From Chara braunii (lineage: Eukaryota > Streptophyta > Charophyceae > Charales > Characeae): 28,619 nucleotides of DNA. Shown here one piece after another: positions 20,813 to 28,619 of this stretch; the stretch's first letter is position 1; each line of letters opens with the position of its first letter. Where the stretch lies: NCBI GenBank assembly GCA_003427395.1, contig BFEA01000083.1, positions 2,815,145 through 2,843,763 of the forward strand. Direction: 5' to 3'. The notes beneath the pieces are model-generated. The model was not told where the DNA came from. It searched no databases and saw only the letters and a list, made by a program, of their open reading frames with translations. The position numbers and the translations under genes were made by a program.

Positions 20813-22672
20813 GTCATCGTCGTTTTCCTTAACGCGCAGCTTCTATACACATACAGGCCATACCACCCATCCTACACCAAATCTGACGTTGCCATTAGCT
20901 TCGCCCGACCCCAAAACTTCAGTTTAGCACTTTAGATTGCTCGATTCTATCAAAAATCGAGTAAGATATCAGCTTCCGGTTCCTTCGATACTACACTCTC
21001 CATATCTTCGCGCACCTCTTTTTCTCACTAACTCCTAACTTACTAATCTTTTACTATTTCTGACTTCCAAATCACAATCGCCCACCCAAAAAACCCCTAC
21101 TTGGTAACTTCTCCCACCCGTTTTCATGAAGAAACGGGTGGATTAGCCGATTCTCATCCCCACTATAGTTGCTTCTACTCGGCTACCTCCGTTTCCTTTT
21201 CCCGAACGAACCCGGTGCAAAAATGCGTCCGGATTCACTTCCTCCCCATCGCTGCCTCGTGCTACCCCTTCGGCGCTCTTCCTACAGTTCAGCGGCTGTT
21301 CCCTGTCGTCCCCCGCTCCGTTCGTGCCCCTCCCCGTCCATCTGCACGCTCTTCTTTATCTGCGACTGTACCTGGCGCGAAAATGCGCCCAGGTATCTCT
21401 GCTCCCCCTTGCTTTTGTCACTCACCTCGCCTGCTACCTATCGCCCGTCTTCTTGCTACGATGTTGCTTCGCCCACCATTGCCTGCTTTTATTGCCTCGG
21501 CCCGTTGTCTCCCCGCCCTTTTCCGCTCAGGATCGCGACCGTGGTGTGATCTCCACTGTGCCTGGCTCCAACTTTCGCCACCTCTAATCCCTCTACGCCG
21601 CATGCATGCACCTATCGCGGTTTCCCGTCCCGGTACATTGCTTCGTTTTCACCCCCGTCACTCTCCGCCCCACTGCCCGTTGGTTCACGTTGTCGTCACC
21701 ACTACTTCGTCTTCGCTGACCTCCTGTCCCAGCGCCCGCTCTCTCGTCACTCGATAGCGCGGCCAGCCCGCAGCAACGCGATGCAACGGAGCTCAATGTA
21801 AACCCACACGGCTTGGTCGTTCCCCGATTTATGCCCGCCCTTCACGCACAGGGGCCATACTAATCCTCTCAGTCTCGTTCCAGCCTTAGCGGATGATCCG
21901 CGGGGCTCAGTCAGGCCGTGCCCCGAGGTGTTCCCTCCTGTCCCGAGGGGAACGGGGCTGCTGCCTAATGGAAGGGAAGACGTAATATGACAAGGCAAAA
22001 AAAAAGAAAAGAAAAAAAGGAACAATAAAAGAAATTCACCTATGTAGAGTCTACAATTTCCTAGGACTGAATCGCTGGCACCTCGCCAGGCCCGTAGGTC
22101 AGCCTATCGCCATACGCGCCAGCAAAAGCCTGAGGGGGATAGCCCCGGCGGGCCCTCGACCCCTCGACTTTCTCCTCGCTGCTCCGCTGCGCCGCCGCTC
22201 CCGCACCACCACTCGCTGGCCTCGATCCCAGAACCTCCTTGGCAAGAGCCTTGCACCGTTACCTATAGGGCTAGGCCCCAACCTGAGATCAGCAGGCGCT
22301 GATTCCCACATGAAGTGGTACAACCTGGCGGCTAAGGCTGGCACATGCCTGAAGGCTCACCCCTGCCTATAGACGAGTGCACGGCCGCTGCGCAACCTAT
22401 GCCATCCCGCGGAACCACCCCACCTACAGTCCTTGCCGCCGGTCAGACAAGGCGACCAAGGGTCGGTCTACTAACCCTTGGCTTAATCAAGGCCGCGATG
22501 TCAGGCCGGACGCCTGCGTGCGCATTACGATCAAAGAGGCAAAATCACACGCGCGCCTTGAACTGCGCGCCCACTCACCCTACCTACTTAGACAACCTTG
22601 GTCCATACACAGGTAGCCATTTGAACACACAAGCCAGGACCATCGGCCCCGCTGTCACTTACAAAAACCAGG

Positions 22673-22698
22673 GCGAATACCCCTGTCAGGGTATTCGC
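22673..22698. other. Terminal hairpin of the LTR
   Basis: GCGAATACCC (22673-22682) pairs with GGGTATTCGC (22689-22698), a perfect 10-bp stem with a 6-nt loop, seven bases from the LTR edge. In the left LTR one arm reads GGGTATTCAC, leaving a single mismatch. Confidence 0.7.
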
Positions 22699-25004
22699 GC
22701 CGACAGCGCTCGTGACGAACAGTGATGAGGTTTTCCGTAAAGGCATGAGGTTTTACAAGAAGTGGGGTTGTTAGGCGGAGATGGGAAGACGCCGTTGTCG
22801 AAGCCTAGCATATACATGCCAGACAAATCTCCGAGGCTTCAAGCAATTCCGAAAGTGGGCGCGAAAGGGGCAGCTGGTGAGACAAAGATGGGGTGGTTAA
22901 TCCGGGTCCCTACGCTTCAGACAAAAAAGAAAACGCAATTGGATGACAAGTTTTTCGTCGTCGTGAAGGAGCCAGACATGTTATGTTGGCAATGTCTCGC
23001 GGACATCACTGCTGACGAAAAATTGTCGATCCTCGAGGACATTCTCGCGCTTAAGGCAGTGTTCGTGCAATCGGCGGACGAGCAATCTTAAACGACAACA
23101 TAAGCCGGGAATCAAAAAGATGGTCGTAACGAGGAAAGTGGATCGAATGATGCTCCGCATGTTCCACTACGTCTTGTTCCTTTAATTCGAGGAGGACGCA
23201 GAGGTTTGGCGCTATGGAAGCCAGTTTTTTCGGACCGAAGAGCAACTTCTGGCGGAGTTCGCGCCACAGGGCCTCACAAAGCAAGTGTGGGTCAAACTGA
23301 GGAAGCATTTCTACGACGCGATGGACTATGTGAACACTTGCAAACATTGTCTTGCGCACGAGAAGGAGTCCCTCGACGAAACGAAGAAACTGTACGATGA
23401 TGACAGACTTCCTACATCCTTCGAGAAGTCCGTCCGCTCCATCTTGCGATGAACAGAGGAAAAAGTCTAAGACACCATCAGGGTCAGGGGGGGTGTGAGG
23501 CACATCAAATAGCACAAGCTCAACCGCTTTACCAGCCTTATTCCTTTCGGTTGTCCACCTTCCCCAGCTCACATTCGTCTCACGGAGATCCGCGAGATTG
23601 TGCAACATTACATATGTAACTTGTACGTCCTCGATTTGTGTGATCCCATACTCCTGTCAGATTGGCAAGAAAGGGATTTCGCCTCCTTGCAAGACCTTCC
23701 CCGAACCCTATCGTCAAGGCACTGGACACTTGTGGTCTTCTTCCCATCGCGTTGGGAGCTTAGTTTCTTGAAAGGCATGACCAAGGTTAGCATTCATCAC
23801 GTGAGGACAGGGAAGTGGATGCGCCATGCACAAAAGAAGGTCACAGTCCGGGAAGGCAATATGCTGGTCGAGCCTGTACGTTGTTTTCAATGGCGAGAAC
23901 TTGGTAGGCAACACGGTCGCAGTGTTACCATCCGGTAGTCCATCCAAGCGCCCCCGTGCGAATGCTCCAGGCCTGGCCAAACCTGCGGGGGCATCCCGCT
24001 CGAAAGTTGGTTGTTCTTCCGACCCTTCGGGACGGGATGTGGCCTGTTTCGACGTGGCAGATGAGGACAACTCCTGTTTAGCGGCGGTGTGGCAAGTGTT
24101 CGAGGAACTGCTTACTGGGACAGGGAACGAAACCCAACTCGTCTAATTGGTCTACTCGAAAACTTTTGTAGAGTTGGGCAAATTGTTTTTTTCTTTGGGA
24201 AGGCGCGTGCATTTGTCGTGTGGCAACTCCTGTGTAGCCGTCGGAACTTCGTTGCGTTAGAGGACGAGGTGAAAATGATCGATTACCTTCACGAGTTCAT
24301 GAAGACACGCGTGGGGGACGCTCGCAACCATTGCTCTTTTGTCCAGAGCACCGGCGAACGGAACTGGGATCCCAAACGTAACATGTATTGGAAATTGTCG
24401 GAGAACAAAAGGATGGAGGTTTGGGAGTTCCTTTTCCAACCAAGACCGCCTGCTCAGACCGACCTCGAATACAATCGACGAAAAAACCTGGTGTTCGATG
24501 TGTCGAATGGTTACCACGGTGCACCCAGGGAGTCGGTCTTAAATTTCCTGAAAAGGTTGGAGCACGTTTTCTTCTTCATGGCAGAACCACTAACCCTCGA
24601 GAACTACAAGGCGTAGTTTGACGAGGACGACCCTTTCGACATTGAAGACATGGAGGAAGTGAGCGACTCCGAAACCTTCGATTTCGAGTGCATGCCACTT
24701 CCTTGGGTGGTGACACAGGTTGATGATGAAGGGGAAGGTGGTGCTCAGAGATATAGCACGTCCCCTGCCGGTTTGAAGCGTGTATTTGAACGCGAAACAA
24801 TTGAGGAGCAATCATCTGATGACGGGGAAAAAAAGAGAGACTATGAATACACACCAGTTGACAAGCTCCCTAAGGACCATGATACCTGGGAGAATGATAG
24901 GCTCTTCTTCCTCGGAAAGCACCACCTGTTCACAGCAGAGGATGTCTGGGGCCACAACGTCACCTAGCACCCCAGGAAATTCCAACCTGTTGTAAGAATG
25001 GAGA

Positions 25005-25060
25005 GTGGGTCATGGCAATAAAGGAAGTCGACGTGGGTCATGGCAATAAAGAAAGTCGAC
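25005..25060 (+). repeat. 28-bp tandem duplication in the element-2 ORF
   Basis: Two copies (25005-25032 and 25033-25060) differ at one base. Being 28 bp, the duplication shifts phase and creates a TAA at 25019. Confidence 0.85.
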
Positions 25061-25494
25061 GGCAAGTGGAGTGCCCTGAACAGACTGGGAGCGGGTCTAT
25101 TTAAGAAAAAGGCCAGAGAAGCTCTAGTGGATCATTTGCGTACATTAAACCCCGAAAGGAGCCCACAGGACGTCAATGCGTATGCAGGCGAAAAGCTCGA
25201 CGAGCTCTACGACAACAAAATGTTGGAGTTTCGAGCGCCTTTCTACACACTTGAAACGACACCGTGTCGTGGCATTGATTGGTGCATGCCTCAACCTCCG
25301 GCCGGTGGTCAGCATCCGGGAGGTGGTGGAGGAGTTTACGGAGGACACAACTCAGGATCTGGTGGAGGAGGTGATGGAGGAGACGACTCAGGATCTGGTA
25401 CTGACAAAGCAGAGGGGAAGGGGTCGGGCAGCGAGGGTTCTCGAGAAAAACGATCTGCCAGAAAGGGGTACGGCGAAACGTCGTCGGGATCAAA

Positions 25495-25569
25495 GGGGTC
25501 CGACGGAAAAGAGTCCGACGGAAAGGGGTCGGGCGGAAAGGGGTCTGGCGGAAAGGGGTCTGGCGGAAA
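25495..25569 (+). repeat. 15-bp minisatellite encoding GKGSG-type pentapeptides
   Basis: Five consecutive 15-bp units of the form GGGGTCYGRCGGAAA encode a Gly/Ser/Lys repeat near the end of the open segment 25040-25609. Low-complexity basic tails of this kind usually bind nucleic acid or are disordered; no specific role is evident. Confidence 0.85.
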
Positions 25570-25924
25570 GCGTAGAGCGTTCGGGAGTCGGGAGTCTAGG
25601 GGAAATTAAAGCCACTGCGAAGGGAGTCGAGATTATGACATGCGGTCTTATCAAGTGCGAGTAGATTCGCACTTGTCTGCGAGGAGTTTGTTTCGAGATG
25701 TCGAGGAGAGTCTGTGCCATAGTGCTCAGCAGGCGTATCCTGTAAACAACACCTTGCTCTTGCGCCTCTTGGAAGAAGGCGAATGTCTGCAGCGTACGGC
25801 AACATCTCCTGAGCGACAAAACCATTCCTTACCGGGAACTACTTCTTCGTTTTGCTTGGAGGTCGGGATGCCTGCATTGTGAAGGACCGAAAGTGTGAGC
25901 ATCAGTTCCCTCAGCTCTGGCGAG

Positions 25925-26056
25925 CGCCGCAAAGTCCGAATAGATTCGGAGTTACTGACGTCGCCCTGCGGACCTTCCGCCAACAATGCTCGCCGCAAAG
26001 TCCGAATAGATTCGGAGTTACTGACGTCGCCATGCGGGCCTTCCGCCAGCAGTGCT
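25925..26056 (+). repeat. 66-bp tandem duplication with an internal palindrome
   Basis: Copies 25925-25990 and 25991-26056 differ at a few bases and keep reading phase (22 residues containing RKVRIDSELLTSPCGPSA). Each holds the inverted repeat TCCGAATAGATTCGGA (25935-25950 and 26001-26016). Confidence 0.9.
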
Positions 26057-26162
26057 CCTCACGCTACAGTTCTGCGGGGCGAAAACAATGTGAGGTCCAA
26101 CCCCCCGCATCTTCAGTTGGGCACATTGTTCCCCTGTTCACCGTCGTTATCAAATATTGAGA

Positions 26163-26522
26163 TTCAAGACTGGTTGTCTCGCAAAGTGTTGGAGGGCTCC
26201 GCTGCAGGAGTGTAGGAGACCGGGGCTAGCGAGTATGAATGTCATGTTTCGGAGGGTGCGTCCGTTGACTTTGAGAGCAAGAGTACAGCAACTCCGGGGG
26301 AAGAGGAGCTCTCACAGGAAGCGCATGTTGTACAGCGGGAAGAGGAGACTCAACACTGGCCGCCTTGCAAAGTGCTGGAGGGGCTCGATGCAGGAGTGTT
26401 GGAGACCGGGGCTAGCGAGCATGAATGTCATGCTTCGGCGGGTGCATCCGTCGATTTTGAGAGCAAGAGTACAACAACTCCGGGGGAAGAGGAGCTCTCA
26501 CAGGATGAACCCGTCTATGAAT
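26163..26522 (+). repeat. 186-bp tandem duplication encoding acidic 62-residue units
   Basis: The period is 186 bp, measured between GCAAAG at 26181 and 26367. Both copies read KVLEG..AGV.ETGASE.ECH and then ASVDFESKST.TPGEEELSQ. In the first copy TTG has become TAG at 26213-26215, a change not explained by C-to-T. The phase is unchanged from the upstream methyltransferase-like part. Confidence 0.85.
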
Positions 26523-26643
26523 GAGGTTTCAAGGCCTAAAAAGAGGGTGCACAACTATTTGACACTTGTTACAGCAAAAATAAAAGAAAAAGAAAAGGAA
26601 AAATTGAGAAAATAGAGGGAGAATGAGACAAAACCGGAGAACA

Positions 26644-26656
26644 GGGTGGGGGAAAA
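26644..26656 (+). other. Polypurine tract of a plus-strand LTR element
   Basis: GGGTGGGGGAAAA immediately precedes TGTGCCGG. Plant gypsy elements typically show GGTGGGGGAGA directly before the TG of the 3' LTR. It lies about 120 bp after the end of the ORF on the same strand, the usual spacing for a last ORF. Confidence 0.65.
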
Positions 26657-26685
26657 TGTGCCGGCCTATTGGGACTGCTGCAGTA

Positions 26686-27324
26686 GAGACTGGCAGGTCT
26701 CAATGATGACCTCATATCTCCTGCAATGAGGGAGGGCAATCCGGATTGCAGAGATATGACCCTTGGGGCCATATCTCCACAATCTCTGAATTAAAAAGAA
26801 GAAAATAAGAGAAAATGCAAAAGGAAAATGGTCGGTTTCCTTCTGGATCATGGATCTGAGATTTAGATCCATGGAGGAGATAATATGGACGTTTTTGATG
26901 AGGTCATCACAAACAGTCAATTCCGGAATGAGTTGGCAGCCCAAAATGGAAAGAAACAAAAGGCAAAAAAAAACAAAACTGTGCATTTAGCCCAAACAGA
27001 GGACCAGATGCACCAGAAATTGAAAATGTGGGTTTTGGGGCCCAAAACTGAAACAATGACCACCTGGGGTAGCTCGGAATAATGATGGCCTTGGATCTCA
27101 TTCTGATCCAAGGCTGAAAATGCACCGCCACATGGAAAAATGTCCCGGCTTACCCAAGGGAGGCCAAAATCAGAAAAAATCAAAAAAAAAACCTACAAAG
27201 TTTTTTTCTTTCAAATAAGTTGTCCCTTCGACCTTGGACTCAAGGGGGCAACATTTTTCAAGAGGCATGGAGTTTGAAAGAGGCCCAAGGGGCAGTCCGA
27301 GTTGGTACCAACCACTCGGACTGC
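26686..27324. other. Cluster of perfect inverted repeats in the putative U3
   Basis: GAGAC/GTCTC (26686-26701); palindrome GCAATCCGGATTGC (26736-26749); GAGATATG/CATATCTC (26751-26777); CATGGATCT/AGATCCATG (26849-26873 region); GCCTTGGATC/GATCCAAGGC (27088-27114); GCAGTCCGAG/CTCGGACTGC (27292-27324) enclosing TTGGTACCAA. Arms are 5-10 bp and all perfect. Confidence 0.6.
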
Positions 27325-27457
27325 ATGTATCTGGCCAAAATGAGGCCCAGATGCCCCCGGAGAGGCCTAGTAGTGAAAATTGGCCATAGGGGGTACCTCG
27401 GTTCACCATGGGGCACATGGGGAGGTCCATGGGCTGGCCAAGGAACTGTCCCCAGCC

Positions 27458-27465
27458 TATATAAG
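27458..27465 (+). promoter_or_regulatory. TATA box of the putative LTR
   Basis: TATATAAG in the context GCCTATATAAGTTGGGG matches the plant TATA consensus. It lies about 800 bp from the proposed LTR start, which suits a U3/R boundary near 27490. Confidence 0.5.
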
Positions 27466-27908
27466 TTGGGGAATCAGTCGCCACAGTCCCATTTGCATGA
27501 GGAGTGCCCATGCTGCCGAGATGAGCCCACTACACTCACATGGAGTGAAGAGAAGGGAACCCCTGCCAGTTTGGAAGTCTAGAAGGGACTGTGACCTTGT
27601 GTGTAGAGCTCTAGAGGCTTGTGGTAGTGGGGAAGGTGATCTGCCATAGCCCCCGGGCTGTGAGGAAGAAGGCAAGGCTAGAAGGAGTCTCATTAACCCT
27701 CCTAGAGGGGAGGACTCCACAGCCATAGAGGTAGGAGCCGATTGTAGCATGGGAAAAGGTGAGAGAAGGAGGGAGAGAAGGGTTTGAAGAAGAAAAGAGT
27801 CATAGCCAAGGGGGTGCTTGAAGAAGGAAAGAGGAGACTTCATCAAGATTGGTACTTCATCCCAAGACACCAAGGAGGTGAGTCGAGAGGAGGGGTTCCT
27901 CTCCTTCT

Positions 27909-27910
<2 letters not shown>

Positions 27911-27969
<59 letters not shown>

Positions 27970-28100
27970 CTTCCCCTCCTCCTCCTCCTCCTCCTCCTCC
28001 TCCTTCTGCTTCATCTTCTTCTTCTTCTTCTTCTTCTTTTTTTCTTCATCTTTCTCTCCATCTACATCTTCATCTCTCTCTCTCTCTCCTCCTCCTCTTC
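27911..28100. repeat. 59-T homopolymer followed by CCT, CTT and CT microsatellites
   Basis: T runs without interruption from 27911 to 27969, then come (CTC)n, (TTC)n and (CT)n tracts. Open frames of poly-Lys or poly-Phe across this region are artefacts of composition. The exact T count is likely unreliable in any assembly. Confidence 0.95.
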
Positions 28101-28204
28101 CCCACTCTCTTCTTTCCTTCCTCTCTCCATGGGAGCTCTCCTAAGCATAAGGATAGATGGTAGGAAACCTTTCCGCTAGTAATAATCTCTCAATAGGCAT
28201 TCCC

Positions 28205-28619
28205 TTCACCACCATGTAAATCGTCACTTTCCCCCTTGAGATTTCTTGCATTTAGAAGAGTTCTACTCTCTCTACTCTCCATTTCTCAATTTCTCTACTT
28301 GGATGCAAATCGAAACTTTGATTCTTGCTCATCCTAGTGATTTGATGATGATTAGTGCTTGTTTTGTCCTATTCTTCACTCTCATGTGAATCGCCATTTT
28401 TCCCCTTAAGATTTCTTGTATTTGGGTGAGTTATACTCACTCTACTATCACCTTCTCTCAATTTCTCTACTTGGATGCAAATTGCAAATTTGATTCTGGT
28501 TCATCCTCGTGATTTGATGATGATTAGTGCTTGTTTTGTCCTATTCTTCACTCCCATGTGAATCGCCACTTTCCCCCTTGTGATTTCATGCATTTGGGTG
28601 AGTTCTACTCACTCTACTC
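28205..28619. repeat. Tandem repeat, period 170-172 bp, running off the window
   Basis: Units begin at 28205, 28375 and 28547 with TTCAC..CATGTRAATCG, and share TTGGATGCAAAT and GTGATTTGATGATGATTAG. The first two units are complete and the third is cut by the window end. The period is in the common range of plant satellites, but it could also be an internal LTR repeat. Confidence 0.85.

Larger units (their letters stand above)
1..22705 (-). mobile_element. Large decayed Ty3/gypsy-type LTR retrotransposon (left end cut by window)
   Basis: Two long direct repeats flank minus-strand gag, protease, RT, RNase H and integrase reading frames in the Ty3/gypsy order (integrase after RNase H), followed by an extra gag-like ORF. 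The visible part is 22.7 kb, which is very large for this class. The right LTR ends in ...CCGACA on the plus strand, so on the minus strand it starts TGTCGG, a normal LTR start. Stops, frameshifts and LTR divergence (roughly 95% identity by eye, mostly transitions) indicate an old, immobile copy. The left LTR's outer end and that side of the target-site duplication lie outside the window. A primer-binding site was not found with confidence, and no clear polypurine tract precedes the left LTR. That is the main weakness of the LTR reading. Confidence 0.75.
19867..22705 (-). repeat. 5' LTR of the minus-strand element (start coordinate is a minimum)
   Basis: Position 19867 corresponds to base 1 of the window. 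The true LTR edge lies further left, somewhere in about 18900-19866, and cannot be located because the partner copy is cut off. The right edge at 22705 gives a minus-strand start TGTCGGCG and is immediately followed by coding sequence of another element. The next five bases, GCGCT, are the expected target-site duplication. One N is present upstream at 19761. Confidence 0.7.
22706..26524 (+). pseudogene. Decayed ORF of a second element, with amino-methyltransferase-like middle and repeat-rich tail
   Basis: The frame is open at its first base beside the LTR (reading ALVTNSDEVFRKGMRFYKKWG), so its 5' part is missing. Shifts lie near 22764, 23088, 23890 and 24100. Stops in the main frame are at 23183, 23450, 23468, 23510, 24614, 24965, 25607, 25880 and 26213. 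Around 23627-23720, CDPILLSDW followed by HWTLVVFF resembles the DPPY motif region of N6/N4 amino-methyltransferases. Near 23890, VVFNGENLVG resembles the strand before the linker. At 24140-24262, RLIGLLENF, VGQIVFFFGKA and RRNFVALED match the layout of motif X and motif I (FxGxG ... E). The order DPPY first, FxGxG last is that of the beta class. The key motifs are eroded (DPI for DPPY, FGKA for FxGxG). The tail is acidic, then Gly/Ser/Lys repeats, then two acidic tandem repeats. Function is inferred; no close family was recognised. Confidence 0.45.
26657..28619 (+). repeat. Putative 3' LTR of element 2 and following repeats (right edge unknown)
   Basis: It starts TGTGCCGGCC right after the polypurine tract. 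It has no coding potential, and its base texture differs from the DNA to its left. The second LTR copy is not in the window, so the LTR identity rests on the tract, the TG start and a TATA box about 800 bp in. The LTR may end anywhere from about 27900 onward; the tandem repeats at the end may be outside it. Confidence 0.45.

Noticed and set aside
23051-23608. Minus-strand open frame of 185 codons
   Set aside because: It is the antisense shadow of the plus-strand element-2 ORF, which continues through this stretch with the same composition and joins recognisable text on both sides.
27457-28179. Poly-Lys and poly-Phe open frames
   Set aside because: They are produced by the T59 run and microsatellites.

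Overview
The window looks like nuclear DNA of a repeat-rich plant-lineage eukaryote. Two decayed LTR retrotransposons, one nested in the other, fill almost all of it. The Ty3/gypsy coding style (for example the RNase H end reading NRADGLSR) and the genome texture remind me of charophyte elements such as those of Chara braunii. That is recollection, not a search result. I see no intact cellular gene and no rRNA gene.

Element 1 is on the minus strand, from before base 1 to 22705. Two near-identical direct repeats of at least 2.84 kb (1-2861 and 19867-22705) are read as its LTRs. Between them, in minus-strand order, lie a leader of more than 4 kb (14547 to about 19866), gag (14546-12130), protease, reverse transcriptase, RNase H and integrase (12129-7958), a possible 194-nt intron, a second gag-like ORF (7740-4900), and a 2-kb tail (4899-2862) with a tRNA-like cloverleaf. 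Thirteen in-frame stops, about five frameshifts and a 45-N gap make it a pseudo-element, though most catalytic motifs survive (DTGA, YIDD, D-D35-E, GPY, CCHC).

Element 2 is on the plus strand, from 22706 to at least 26657. The inner edge of element 1's right LTR abuts a reading frame that is open at the junction, so element 1 appears to have inserted into this coding sequence. The frame runs about 3.8 kb with scattered stops. Its middle resembles an amino-methyltransferase (N6/N4 type) with an eroded catalytic motif, and its C-terminal part is made of acidic and Gly/Ser/Lys tandem repeats. About 120 bp after it comes a classic plant polypurine tract followed by TGTG, taken as the start of a 3' LTR at 26657. 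That LTR-like DNA has a TATA box, a cluster of perfect hairpins, a 59-T run, microsatellites and a tandem repeat of about 171 bp that runs off the window end.

The most unusual part is the leader of element 1. A chain of perfect stem-loops at 15594-15972 has a diverged second copy at 16193-16400. Degenerate repeats follow at 17240-17780. From 18003 to 18840 there are ten hairpins that share one 12-nt loop and a short inner stem while their outer stems differ in sequence and mostly stay paired. This compensatory pattern suggests a selected RNA or single-stranded DNA fold. G-T wobbles favour the plus strand, which is antisense to the retrotransposon.
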